Shown here piece after piece: positions 10,020-19,144 of a DNA stretch of 64,000 nucleotides (its first letter is position 1; each line of letters begins with the position of its first letter). The notes beneath the pieces were generated by a model that saw only the letters and a program-made list of their open reading frames with translations, did no database searches and was not told the DNA's origin. Made by a program: the position numbers and the translations under genes. The DNA is from CAVSRC01 sp963732845 (lineage in GTDB: Bacteria > Pseudomonadota > Alphaproteobacteria > Rhizobiales > Kaistiaceae): contig CAVTBE010000016.1 of NCBI GenBank assembly GCA_963732845.1, positions 124,001-188,000 on the forward strand, written 5' to 3'.

Positions 10020-10181
10020 ATGAACACGTTCACCCGCACAGCAGCTCGCTTCGCCGAAGGCGTCATGGCTGCCCGTCATAACCACGCGCTGAGGCGCATG
10101 AGCGACCGTCAGCTGGCCGATATCGGCCTCACCCGCGAGAACGTCTCGCTGCGCGCACTGGAACTGGCGCAACTGCGCTAG
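10020..10181 (+). CDS. DUF1127 mini-protein, array copy 1 (intact)
   Basis: A 53-residue basic protein of the DUF1127 family, with an N-terminal helix (RFAEGVMAARHNHALRRM) and the core MSDRQLADIGLTREN followed by ALELAQLR. DUF1127 proteins are small Arg-rich proteins; some alphaproteobacterial members have been linked to RNA binding and phosphate or stress responses, but the role here is unknown. The start at 10020 follows a strong AAGGAGATTACCG. It is the first and best-preserved of four head-to-tail copies that share the leader AAGGAGANNACCGATGA. Confidence 0.9.
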   Translation: MNTFTRTAARFAEGVMAARHNHALRRMSDRQLADIGLTRENVSLRALELAQLR

Positions 10182-10215
10182 GCCCAGCGACGGCGCGGCC
10201 CGAAGGAGACTACCG

Positions 10216-10341
10216 ATGAACAGGTTTGCACCCCGCACCCAACAGGCAGCGAACCAGCTGGGCGACCGCCAGCTGGCCGATGCCGGCTTCGCCCGCGAGA
10301 TCATCTACCGTCGCCCGTGCGAGCCGACACGGACGCGCTAG
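10216..10341 (+). CDS. DUF1127 mini-protein, array copy 2 (shortened)
   Basis: A 41-residue reading frame starting MNRFAPRTQQ with the DUF1127 core GDRQLADAGFARE and ending TRTR. Compared with copy 1 it lacks about eleven residues of the first helix, and the C-terminal RALELAQ helix has become YRRPCEPT. The leader AAGGAGACTACCG is intact, so it could still be translated. It probably represents a partly decayed duplicate; a functional short variant cannot be excluded. Confidence 0.65.
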   Translation: MNRFAPRTQQAANQLGDRQLADAGFAREIIYRRPCEPTRTR

Positions 10342-10369
10342 GCGGACGGCGAAACCAAGGAGAAGACCG

Positions 10370-10532
10370 ATGAGTTCGATTCAACCGCGTTGCCTCCAGG
10401 TTTGCCGAGGGCTTCCTGACTGCCCGGTACCGCGAGGCATTGAACTACCTGAACGATCGCCAGCTGGCCGATATCGGCCTTACCCGCGAGGCCATTCCGG
10501 CGCGCGCGCGAGAGCTGGCGCGGTCGCGCTAG
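10370..10532 (+). pseudogene. DUF1127 mini-gene, array copy 3, frameshifted after codon 3
   Basis: An ATG at 10370 follows AAGGAGAAGACCG, but the DUF1127 sequence (FNRVASRFAEGFLTARYRE, then LNDRQLADIGLTRE) is read in the frame starting at 10380 and ending at the TAG 10530-10532. A single extra base near 10377-10379 breaks the link to the ATG; in the start frame translation runs on to 10606 with unrelated sequence. The frame holding the domain has a stop at 10371 and no good start. Removing one base would restore a 53-residue DUF1127 protein. Real decay or a sequencing error are both possible. Confidence 0.8.
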
Positions 10533-10602
10533 ACGGCAGGCATTCGCGGAAGTCGGGCGCGGAAATCAGGCGACTCGTCGCGCCCGTAGAAGGAGAATAC
10601 CG

Positions 10603-10767
10603 ATGAACAGGTTCCAGAAGGTTGCCGCCGGCCTTGCCGAGGGAATCATGACGGCCCGCTACGCCAACAAACTGAGCCACATGAGCGACCGCCAGCTCGC
10701 CGCAATCGGTCTTGACGCCAGGATATCCCCCGGCGCGCGCTGGAGCTGGCGCAGAGCCGCTAAGTGA
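10603..10767 (+). CDS. DUF1127 mini-protein, array copy 4 (frameshifted C-terminus)
   Basis: A 54-residue frame starting MNRFQKVAAGLAEGIMTARY with the core MSDRQLAAIGLDAR after AAGGAGAATACCG. The last residues (ISPGARWSWRRAAK) do not match the family. Adding one G in the run at 10724-10726 would give DIPRRALELAQSR followed by TAA at 10761, the normal DUF1127 ending, so a one-base deletion is likely. The helix and core remain in frame, so the product may still be made with an altered tail. Confidence 0.65.
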   Translation: MNRFQKVAAGLAEGIMTARYANKLSHMSDRQLAAIGLDARISPGARWSWRRAAK

Positions 10768-10792
10768 CGTCCGAAGGCGGACATTCCCGGAC

Positions 10793-10820
10793 AAGGCGGC
10801 GCAAGGCCGCCTTTTCTTTT
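10793..10820 (+). terminator. intrinsic terminator after the DUF1127 array
   Basis: Inverted repeat AAGGCGGC (10793-10800) and GCCGCCTT (10806-10813) with a five-base loop, followed by TTCTTTT. It ends the array 26 bp after copy 4. Confidence 0.85.
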
Positions 10821-10859
10821 TGGGGTCGGACCGGCGAGGATGACGATCGTCTTGGGTCA

Positions 10860-11495
10860 TCAGCCGGGACGGACGAAGGCCTTGCGCTCCTTGTCGATCT
10901 CCGTGTGGCACCAGCAGCCGGGGTGGTGGTCGTTGACCAGGCCCATGGCCTGCATGAAGGCATAGCAGGTGGTCGGCCCGACAAAGCTCCAGCCGCGCTT
11001 CTTCAGGTCCTTCGACAGGGCGATCGATTCGATTGTCTGCGACAGGATCGTGAAGGTCTCCCGGTCGGCCTGCTTCGCCCAGGTCGTCGCCTCCGGCTCG
11101 AAACGCCAGAAATAGGCAGCCAGCGACCCCGCCTCGCGCTCCAGTTCGACGGCGCAGGCGGCATTGTTGATGGTCGAGACGATCTTGCCGCGATGGCGCA
11201 CGATGCCGGCATCGGCGAGCAGCCGGGCGACGTCCTTCTCCTTGAAGCGGGCGACCCGGTGAAAGTCGAAGCCGGCGAAGGCCTTCCTGAAATTCTCGCG
11301 CTTGCGCAGAATCGTCAGCCAGGACAGGCCGGACTGAAAGCCCTCCAGGCAGATCTTCTCGAACAGGCGGGGACCGTCGGTGACCGGCCGCCCCCATTCG
11401 TGGTCGTGATAGCCCACATAGTCGGCCGTGCTGGCGCCCCAGGCGCACCGCCGGCGGCCGTCCTCGCCGGTCACCAGTCCCGATTCATCAATCAC
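10860..11495 (-). CDS. tag: DNA-3-methyladenine glycosylase I
   Basis: Base-excision repair enzyme that removes 3-methyladenine from alkylated DNA. The 211-residue protein has the HhH-GPD-type Tag fold: RRRCAWG near the start with a zinc ligand Cys, YHDHEWG with the conserved His and Glu, FEKICLEGFQSGLSW, the helix-hairpin-helix region, and C-terminal FVGPTTCYAFMQA and NDHHPGCWCH holding the other zinc ligands. I chose a GTG start at 11495 because GGAGG stands seven bases upstream; an ATG further upstream at 11528 lacks a good site and adds unconserved residues. It is a single gene convergent with the DUF1127 array. Confidence 0.93.
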   Translation of the reverse strand: MIDESGLVTGEDGRRRCAWGASTADYVGYHDHEWGRPVTDGPRLFEKICLEGFQSGLSWLTILRKRENFRKAFAGFDFHRVARFKEKDVARLLADAGIVRHRGKIVSTINNAACAVELEREAGSLAAYFWRFEPEATTWAKQADRETFTILSQTIESIALSKDLKKRGWSFVGPTTCYAFMQAMGLVNDHHPGCWCHTEIDKERKAFVRPG

Positions 11496-11684
11496 TTGCA
11501 GCCTCCAGCGTAACCATTCGTTCACCATGACCGAAGCCGGCCATACTTGATTTACCATTTGCTGGCGAGCCACCCACTACCGTCTCCCAAGGTAACGGCC
11601 CAACGAAAACATCGGCGTCAAGCAGGTCCGTTCCGCGCCCCGCGGGCAACCGCATTCCGTCGCGATATCGTATCGAGTAGGCCG

Positions 11685-12365
11685 ATGATCCTCCGTTTCT
11701 TTCCCTCGCTCGCGCTGGCCGCTTTTGCCCTCGGCATCATCCTCAACGGTCATGCCGCTGCCCAGACGGTCGCCTTCAGCGACGGTCCGCTGCTCCTCCA
11801 GTTGATGGCACCCAACCGCCTCGCCGTCGCTCGGCCGGCGCCACAGCCGGCCGCCTTCAATCCGGCGATTGTCGCACCGCGGCGCCAGCCGACCACCGAC
11901 CCGCGCTACGGCCGGCCCACCGACCCGGCCTTCCTGCCGCGCGAGATCGCCTTCGAGACCAGCTATGCCAAGGGCACCATCATCATCGATACCGAGGCCC
12001 GCTATCTCTATCTGGTTCTCGGCAACGGACGCGCGATGCGCTACGGCGTCGGCGTCGGCCGCCCGGGCTTCGAATGGGCCGGCACCCATACCGTCACCCG
12101 CAAGGCCAAGTGGCCGGAGTGGACGCCGCCGGAGGAGATGCGCCAGCGCGTGCCCAACCTGCCGGTCAAGATGGAGGGTGGCGTCAACAACCCGCTCGGC
12201 GCCCGCGCGCTCTATCTGGGCTCGACGCTCTATCGCATCCACGGCTCAAACGAGCCGTGGACCATCGGCCACGCGGTTTCGTCGGGCTGCATCCGCATGC
12301 GCAACCAGGACGTGGTCGATCTCTACGACCGGGTGAAGGTCGGCACCAAGGTCATCGTCCAGTAG
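11685..12365 (+). CDS. L,D-transpeptidase (YkuD family), paralogue 1
   Basis: A periplasmic cysteine transpeptidase that makes 3-3 peptidoglycan cross-links or attaches proteins to peptidoglycan. The 226-residue protein has a signal peptide (FFPSLALAAFALGIILNGHAAAQ), a Pro-rich linker, and the YkuD domain with HGSNEPWTIG and the active-site block SSGCIRMRNQDVVDLYD (catalytic Cys, preceding His). The start at 11685 places the signal peptide at the N-terminus. It is about half identical by eye to the next gene, so the pair is a tandem duplication. Which reaction each performs cannot be told. Confidence 0.93.
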   Translation: MILRFFPSLALAAFALGIILNGHAAAQTVAFSDGPLLLQLMAPNRLAVARPAPQPAAFNPAIVAPRRQPTTDPRYGRPTDPAFLPREIAFETSYAKGTIIIDTEARYLYLVLGNGRAMRYGVGVGRPGFEWAGTHTVTRKAKWPEWTPPEEMRQRVPNLPVKMEGGVNNPLGARALYLGSTLYRIHGSNEPWTIGHAVSSGCIRMRNQDVVDLYDRVKVGTKVIVQ

Positions 12366-12385
12366 GCAAATCGATATACCGGGGG

Positions 12386-12444
12386 AGCGGCCGGATTCCG
12401 GCCGCTTGGGGAAGGCCGTCCGCTCTTCGTCCGGCGGACGGCCT
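12386..12444 (+). terminator. two adjacent stem-loops after L,D-transpeptidase 1
   Basis: AGCGGCCGG-ATT-CCGGCCGCT at 12386-12406 is a 9-bp perfect stem. It is followed by AGGCCGTCCG (12413-12422) and CGGACGGCCT (12435-12444), a 10-bp stem with a 12-base loop. There is no long T run, so termination efficiency is uncertain. Confidence 0.5.
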
Positions 12445-12564
12445 CACCTCACCAGGTCGTGACCACGGGGGCGGTTGCCGCGCTTCAAGCGGATTGGCTA
12501 TCGTGACAGTCGTGCATGCCGCGGCGGAGGCCGGACCTGTGCCGGCTCTATCCAGGGGGGTGAG

Positions 12565-13215
12565 ATGTTTGGCAAACGACTGATTTGGGCGGCGGTCCTC
12601 GGCATTGCGCTCGGCAGCGCCGGTGCGGCCAACGCCGACGACAACCCGCTCGCAGCGTTGTTCAACGGCCTCGGTCAGGCGTTGTCGGGCGGTGATGGCG
12701 GTGGAGCGGCGCTCTATCCCGAGCAGGTCTCGCGCTATCGCCAGGTGCCGGGCCAGTACCGGCGCACGACCGTTTCCTACAAGACCTCCGAGAGGCCGGG
12801 CACGATCATCGTCGATCCGCGCTGGCACTTCCTCTACTACGTGCTCGGCAACGGCCAGGCGATCCGCTATGGCATCGGGGTCGGACGCACCGGCTTCGGC
12901 TGGCGCGGCACGGTGCGCGTCGGCCGCAAGGCGCAGTGGCCGGGCTGGACGCCGCCGCCGGAGATGATCGCGCGCGAGGCCAGGCGCGGCCACAATCTGC
13001 CGAAATACATGAAGGGCGGGCTCGGCAATCCGCTCGGCGCCCGCGCGCTCTATCTCTACGGCAAGGGGGGCGACACCGGCTACCGCATCCACGGCACCAG
13101 CGAGCCGTGGACCATTGGCCTCAACGTCTCTTCAGGCTGCATCCGCCTGGTCAACGACGACGTCATCGACCTCTTCAATCGCGCCAGGGTGGGCGCCAGG
13201 GTGATCGTCCTCTAG
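12565..13215 (+). CDS. L,D-transpeptidase (YkuD family), paralogue 2
   Basis: A second periplasmic YkuD transpeptidase, 216 residues, with a signal peptide (FGKRLIWAAVLGIALGSAGAANA), then YLYGKGGDTGYRIHGTSEPW and the catalytic block SSGCIRLVNDDVIDLFNRA. Blocks shared with paralogue 1 include TIIVD, GNGQAIRYGIGVGR, WPGWTPPPEM and NPLGARALYLY. The start at 12565 follows AGGGGGGTGAG. It is separated from paralogue 1 by 199 bp with stem-loops and is followed by its own hairpin, so the two are probably expressed separately. Confidence 0.93.
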   Translation: MFGKRLIWAAVLGIALGSAGAANADDNPLAALFNGLGQALSGGDGGGAALYPEQVSRYRQVPGQYRRTTVSYKTSERPGTIIVDPRWHFLYYVLGNGQAIRYGIGVGRTGFGWRGTVRVGRKAQWPGWTPPPEMIAREARRGHNLPKYMKGGLGNPLGARALYLYGKGGDTGYRIHGTSEPWTIGLNVSSGCIRLVNDDVIDLFNRARVGARVIVL

Positions 13216-13260
13216 GCTCTCTCCGGCTCCGCGCGGACATACGCCGCGGACCGTGGTTTC

Positions 13261-13290
13261 AGGGGCGCCCTTGCGGGCGCCCCTTCCCTT
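13261..13290 (+). terminator. stem-loop after L,D-transpeptidase 2
   Basis: AGGGGCGCCC (13261-13270) and GGGCGCCCCT (13275-13284) with a TTGC loop, followed by a pyrimidine run TCCCTTT. A likely terminator, with an imperfect T run. Confidence 0.65.
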
Positions 13291-13363
13291 TCGCGCCGGC
13301 AGGCCTAATGATATCCGGCGCTCCCGCCTTTTCCATCTACCGTCCCTCCGTGTCGGCCCCACG

Positions 13364-14836
13364 ATGAACGACGCCACGCCCTCCCCTCATCCACCGGCAC
13401 TCGACAAGGCGGCCGTCCGGCAGATCATCCTCGGCATCCTGCTGGCCATGATGCTGTCGGCGCTCGACCAGACCATCGTGGCAACGGCGCTACCGACCAT
13501 CGGCTCGGATCTCCACGACCTGGAACACCTGCAATGGGTGGTGACGGCCTATCTGCTTGCGGCGACGGCGGTGACGCCGCTCTACGGCAAGCTCGCCGAC
13601 ATCCATGGCCGCCGCCCGATGCTGCTGATTGCCATCAGCATGTTCGTGATCGGCTCGCTTCTGTGCGCGCTGGCGCCGACGATGATCGTGCTGATCGCGG
13701 CGCGCTTCATCCAGGGGCTCGGCGGCGGCGGGCTGATCGCGCTCGCCCAGACCATCGTCGCCGACGTGGTGCCGCCGCGCGAGCGCATGCGCTACCAGGC
13801 CTATTTCGCCAGCGTCTTCGTCACCTCCAGCGTCGTCGGCCCGGTGGTCGGCGGCTTCTTCGCCCAGAACCTGCACTGGTCGCTGATCTTCTGGATCAAC
13901 CTGCCGCTCGGCGCCGGTGCGCTGGCGATGACCTATGGCGTGCTGAAACGCCTGCCGCGTCACGAGCGACCGCACAAGCTCGACGTGATCGGCGCGCTGC
14001 TCATGGCCTTCGCGGCAACCACCTTGCTGCTGGCGCTGTCATGGGGCGGCAGCACCTATCCCTGGTCCTCGCCGCAGGTGATCGGCCTCATCGTCGCCAC
14101 GGTCGTTGCCTGGAGCCTGTTCGTGGCGCGACTGCTGACCGCGGCCGAGCCCTTCGTGCCGCTTGCCGTCATGTTCAATCCGGTGGTGGGTACCGGCACG
14201 GCCGCCAGCTTCTTCGTGGTCGGCACCATGGTCGGCCTCACCATCTTCGTGCCGATCTATTTCGAGGCGGTGGTCGGGCTGACGGCGAGCCAGTCCGGCC
14301 TGGCGCTGATCGCGCTCATGGGCGGCACGGTGACCGGCGCCCAGATCGCCGGGCGCATCATGGCGTGGACGGAGCACTACAAGCACGGGCCGATCGGCGG
14401 GCTGGTGGTCGCGGTGATCAGCACGGCGATGCTGGCCTGGCAGGCGGGCGACCTGCCGCTGTGGCAGATCGAGGTGCTGCTCGCCCTGACCGGCATCGGC
14501 ATGGGCACCATCTTCCCGGTGACCACGGTGGCGATCCAGAACGCGGTCGAGCCGCACCAACTCGGCACCGCGACGGCGACCTACAACTTCTTCCGCTCGC
14601 TGGGCAGTGCCATCCTGGTCGCCGTCTTCGGCACCCTCTTTCTCGGCGGGCTCGGCGTCGGCGGCCAGGCGATCGGCTCGCTCGAACGGCTGGTCGCGAT
14701 CGCCGCCCAGAACGGCACGCCGATCGGGCCGGTCTTCACCCTGATCTTCGGCGCTGCCGCGCTGACGCTGTCGATCGGCCTCGTCTGCTTCCTGGCGATG
14801 GAAGAGAGGCCGCTGAAGGGCCGCGACGGGACGTGA
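13364..14836 (+). CDS. MFS drug exporter, DHA2 (EmrB/QacA) family
   Basis: A 14-helix proton-drug antiporter of the inner membrane, 490 residues. Family signs are SALDQTIVATALPTIGSDL in helix 1, motif A between helices 2 and 3 (YGKLADIHGRRPMLL), RFIQGLGGGGLIALAQ in helix 4 and the motif C region PVVGGFFAQNLHWSLIFWIN. The start at 13364 (MNDATPSPH) is preferred over an upstream ATG at 13253, which runs through the preceding hairpin. There is no membrane-fusion partner or regulator next to it, so the substrate is unknown. Confidence 0.93.
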   Translation: MNDATPSPHPPALDKAAVRQIILGILLAMMLSALDQTIVATALPTIGSDLHDLEHLQWVVTAYLLAATAVTPLYGKLADIHGRRPMLLIAISMFVIGSLLCALAPTMIVLIAARFIQGLGGGGLIALAQTIVADVVPPRERMRYQAYFASVFVTSSVVGPVVGGFFAQNLHWSLIFWINLPLGAGALAMTYGVLKRLPRHERPHKLDVIGALLMAFAATTLLLALSWGGSTYPWSSPQVIGLIVATVVAWSLFVARLLTAAEPFVPLAVMFNPVVGTGTAASFFVVGTMVGLTIFVPIYFEAVVGLTASQSGLALIALMGGTVTGAQIAGRIMAWTEHYKHGPIGGLVVAVISTAMLAWQAGDLPLWQIEVLLALTGIGMGTIFPVTTVAIQNAVEPHQLGTATATYNFFRSLGSAILVAVFGTLFLGGLGVGGQAIGSLERLVAIAAQNGTPIGPVFTLIFGAAALTLSIGLVCFLAMEERPLKGRDGT

Positions 14837-14905
14837 ACGGCCGGCAAAGGCACGAGCCCGAGTTCCCGCGGACGCCGACCTTCCCTCAGCGGTGTACCCC
14901 TCTCC

Positions 14906-14944
14906 CCGTTTCTCTAAGCTCGCTTCGCCTGCAAAGAGAAACGG
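14906..14944. repeat. interspersed inverted repeat
   Basis: CCGTTTCTCT (14906-14915) and AGAGAAACGG (14935-14944) form a 10-bp perfect stem around a 19-base centre. Pyrimidine- and purine-rich flanks (CCCCTCTCC, GGAGGAGGGGG) could extend it. It lies between the convergent exporter and malate synthase genes, the usual place for such elements and for shared termination. Confidence 0.55.
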
Positions 14945-15011
14945 CCCTCCCCCACAAGGGAGGAGGGGGAGATTGGGTTGGCGCCGCGTATCGCTGGAGT
15001 GGACGCAGCCG

Positions 15012-16619
15012 TCACACGATCAGGCGATAGGCCGGCAGCGTCAGGAAGGCGGTGAGCGTGTCGGCGGTCGACAGCGTGCGGAAGAGCTCGATCGCTTCCG
15101 GGAAGCGGCCGGCGGCGTAGGTCGCTTCGCCGATCTCGCCCTTGACCCGCTCCATCTCCTCGCCGAGCAGCCGGTCGAAAAGCGCGGTCGTCACCTTCTG
15201 GCCGTCCTCCAGCTCGGCGTTGAAATGGAGCTGCTGCCAGAGCTGCGAGCGGCTGATCTCGGCGGTGGCGGCATCCTCCATGAGGTTATAGAGCGGCACG
15301 GCGCCGCGGCCCCTGAGCCACGCCTCGATATACTGCACGCCGACGCGGATGTTCTGGCGCACGCCTTCCTCGGTGCGCGTGCCGTCGTGCACCTCGAGCA
15401 GGTCCTTCCGGCCGATGTCGACATCCGCGCGCATGCGGTCGAGCTGGTTCGGCTGCGGCATCACGCGGTCGAACACCTCCTTCGCCACCGGTACCAGGTC
15501 CGGGTGGGCGACCCAGGTGCCGTCATGGCCGGCCTTGGCCTCGCGCTCCTTGTCAGCGTGCACCTTCTCGAAGGCGATGCGGTTGATCTCCTGATTGCGC
15601 CGGTCGGGAATCTGCGCCGCCATGCCGCCCATGGCGAAGGCGCCGCGGCGATGGCAGGTCTTGATGAGGAGCTCGGAATAGGCCTTGAGGAAGGCCCTGC
15701 CCATGTCCACCTGGCCGCGGTCGGGCAGCAGGTATTCCGGCTTGTTCCTCAGCGTCTTGATGAAGGAGAAGATGTAGTCCCAGCGGCCGCAGTTGAGGCC
15801 GGCCATGTGGTCGCGCAGCTCGTAGATGATCTCGTCCATCTCGAAGGCGGCGGGCAGCGTTTCGATCAGCACGGTCGCCTTGATGGTGCCGACCGGAATG
15901 CCGAGCGCCTGCTCGGAATGGGTGAAGACCTCGTTCCACAGGCGCGCCTCGAGATGGCTCTCCATCTTGGGCAGGTAGAAATAGGGCCCGGTGCCGCGCG
16001 CGATCAGCGTCCTGGCATTGAGGAAGAAATAGAGGCCGAAGTCGAACAGGCCGCCGGAGATCGACTGGCCGTCGACGACGAGATGGTCCTCGGGCAGGTG
16101 CCAGCCGCGCGGGCGCACCAGCAGGACGGCCGGATTGGTGGAGAGGCGGTATTCCTTGCCGCTCGTCGGGTCGGTGAAATTGATCCTGTCGGCCCAGCGG
16201 TCCTTGAGGTTGATCTGGCCCTCGATCTGGTTGACCCAGGTCGGCGAATTGGCGTCCTCGAAATCCGCCATGAAGACCTTCGCGCCGGAATTGAGGGCGT
16301 TGATCACCATCTTGCGGTCGGTCGGCCCGGTGATCTCGACCCGGCGGTCGAGGAGGTCGGGAGGAATCGGCGCCACCGTCCAGTCGCCGTCGCGCACGTG
16401 CTGGGTCTCGGGCAGGAAATCCGGCAGGGCGCCGGCATCGAGGCGGGCCTGGCGCTCCTCGCGGAGATTCAGGAGCCGCTGGCGCGAGGGATTGAACTTG
16501 CGGTGCAGCCCGGCGAGGAAGGCGAGCGCCTCGTCGCTGAGGATCTCCTCATAGCGCGGCCCCCACGCACCCCGGATCTCAACGCCCGGAACCTTGGACT
16601 TCTGCTCGGTTATCGTCAT
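15012..16619 (-). CDS. aceB: malate synthase A
   Basis: Condenses glyoxylate with acetyl-CoA to malate (glyoxylate shunt). The 535-residue length and the signature DHMAGLNCGRWDYIFS identify the A form rather than the ~720-residue G form. Other conserved blocks are MADFEDANSPTW (acidic residues for Mg2+), GGLFDFGLYFFLNA, GTIKATVLIETLPAAFEMDEI and GAFAMGGMAAQIP. The start at 16619 has GGAGGGGAG upstream. It is divergent from the ABC-2 exporter genes. Glyoxylate would come from isocitrate lyase (not seen here) or from the glycolate oxidase encoded at 20-25 kb. Confidence 0.97.
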   Translation of the reverse strand: MTITEQKSKVPGVEIRGAWGPRYEEILSDEALAFLAGLHRKFNPSRQRLLNLREERQARLDAGALPDFLPETQHVRDGDWTVAPIPPDLLDRRVEITGPTDRKMVINALNSGAKVFMADFEDANSPTWVNQIEGQINLKDRWADRINFTDPTSGKEYRLSTNPAVLLVRPRGWHLPEDHLVVDGQSISGGLFDFGLYFFLNARTLIARGTGPYFYLPKMESHLEARLWNEVFTHSEQALGIPVGTIKATVLIETLPAAFEMDEIIYELRDHMAGLNCGRWDYIFSFIKTLRNKPEYLLPDRGQVDMGRAFLKAYSELLIKTCHRRGAFAMGGMAAQIPDRRNQEINRIAFEKVHADKEREAKAGHDGTWVAHPDLVPVAKEVFDRVMPQPNQLDRMRADVDIGRKDLLEVHDGTRTEEGVRQNIRVGVQYIEAWLRGRGAVPLYNLMEDAATAEISRSQLWQQLHFNAELEDGQKVTTALFDRLLGEEMERVKGEIGEATYAAGRFPEAIELFRTLSTADTLTAFLTLPAYRLIV

Positions 16620-16780
16620 CTTCTGGTTTTAACTCCCCTCCTGCTGCGCCCCCTCTATGGCACAGCCTCGCGGCGCAAAGAACCCGAATGTCACAGCTTG
16701 GCAAGAGGGCTGCAGCGCGCGCCTTGCAACCCCCGGCTCAGGTCTCCATATGTGTCGCCCACCGCGGGGGGGACCTTTCC

Positions 16781-17724
<944 letters not shown>

Positions 17725-17728
<4 letters not shown>

Positions 17729-18486
17729 ACGCCAGAGCCATATGGGCGATCTACAGCTGGGAGATGGCGCGGACCTTCCGTACCATCATGCAGAGCATCG
17801 TCTCGCCGGTGCTGTCGACATCGCTCTATTTCATCGTCTTCGGCGCGGCGATCGGCTCGCGCATCAGCAGCGTCGAGGGGGTGAGCTACGGCGCCTTCAT
17901 CGTGCCTGGGCTGATCATGCTGTCGCTGCTCACCCAGAGCATCTCGAACGCCTCGATCGGCATCTATTTCCCGAAATTCATCGGCACCATCTTCGAAATC
18001 CTGTCGGCGCCGATCTCCTTCGTCGAAATCGTCATCAGCTATGTCGGTGCCGCCGCCACCAAGTCGGTGATGCTCGGCCTCATCATCCTGGCGACGGCCG
18101 GCTTCTTCGTGCCGCTGCACGTCGAACATCCGCTGGTGATGGTCCTCTTCCTGTTGCTCACCGCCCTCACCTTCAGCCTGTTCGGCTTCATCATCGGCAT
18201 CTGGGCGGACGGCTTCGAGAAGCTGCAGATCGTGCCGCTCTTGATCATCACGCCGCTCACCTTCCTCGGCGGCAGCTTCTATTCGATCAAGATGCTGCCG
18301 CCCTTCTGGCAAACGGTGACCCTGTTCAATCCGGTGGTCTATCTGGTCAGCGGCTTCCGCTGGGCCTTCTACGGCATCGCCGACGTGAACGTCTTCGTCA
18401 GCCTCGCCATGACCTTCGTCTTTCTGGGCGCCTGCCTCGCCGCGATCGCCTGGATCTTCCGCACCGGCTACCGGCTGAAGACGTGA
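17725..18486 (+). CDS. ABC-2 type permease
   Basis: The membrane partner of the preceding ATPase, 253 residues with six predicted helices of the ABC-2 family (YFIVFGAAIGSRI, FIVPGLIMLSLLTQ, ATAGFFVPL, FLLLTALTFSLFGFIIGIW, LTFLGGSFYSIKMLP, LAMTFVFLGACLAAIAWIF). The motif around PLTFLGGSFYSIKMLPPFW is characteristic. The start overlaps the ATPase stop. It ends only 7 bp from the convergent thiE gene. The substrate is unknown. Confidence 0.94.
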
Positions 18487-18493
18487 GGCGGGC

Positions 18494-19144
18494 TCACCGG
18501 CGCCGCCTGGCTCCGGTGACGATATCGGCGAGGTGGCGCGTGGTCACAGCCGCATCCGGCGCCGCGCAGATCGCCGAGACGACGGCGATACCGTCCGCGC
18601 CGGCGGCGATCGTCGCGGCGGTATTGTCCGCCGAGATGCCGCCGATGGCGACGATGGGCAGGGATGAGGCGGCGCGCACGGCGGCGAGCCCGGCAAGGCC
18701 CATGGCCGGCGCGGCATCGGCCTTGGTGGCGGTCGCGAAGACCGGACCGACGCCGAGATAATCGACTTGCGTGAGGTCCGATGCGACGAGATCGGCCAGC
18801 GACGTGATCGACAGGCCGAGGATCGGGGCCGGCCCAATGAGCGCGCGGGCGTCGGAAACGCTCATGTCGGACTGGCCGAGATGGACGCCGTCGGCCTCAG
18901 CGGCAAGCGCCACATCGACGCGATCGTTGACGATGAAGGGGATGCCGGCCGGGCGGAGCATGGCGACCAGCGCCCGCGCATCCTCGACCAAGCCCCTTGT
19001 CTTGGCGTCGGGATCGCGCAACTGAACCATGCTCGCGCCGGCGGCGATCGCCTGGCGCACGGTCTCGACCACGCCACGGGCGCCGCACAGCGCGCGGTCG
19101 GTCACCAGATAGACCGAGAGATCGAAATTGGCGCGCGCCGGCAT
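18494..19144 (-). CDS. thiE: thiamine-phosphate synthase
   Basis: Joins HMP-pyrophosphate and thiazole phosphate to thiamine monophosphate. The 216-residue TIM barrel shows VYLVTDR, the substrate loop MVQLRDPDAKTRG, NDRVDVALAAEADGVHLGQSD and the phosphate-binding VAIGGISADN. I chose ATG 19144, which overlaps the thiM stop by one base (ATGA) and gives the normal length; a longer frame from 19210 runs into thiM. It forms the thiM-thiE operon under a TPP riboswitch. Confidence 0.96.
   Translation of the reverse strand: MPARANFDLSVYLVTDRALCGARGVVETVRQAIAAGASMVQLRDPDAKTRGLVEDARALVAMLRPAGIPFIVNDRVDVALAAEADGVHLGQSDMSVSDARALIGPAPILGLSITSLADLVASDLTQVDYLGVGPVFATATKADAAPAMGLAGLAAVRAASSLPIVAIGGISADNTAATIAAGADGIAVVSAICAAPDAAVTTRHLADIVTGARRRR

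Noticed and set aside
10226..10606. 126-codon frame across the DUF1127 array
   Set aside because: It is the out-of-frame reading of copies 2 and 3 and holds no DUF1127 core; the real frames are listed separately.
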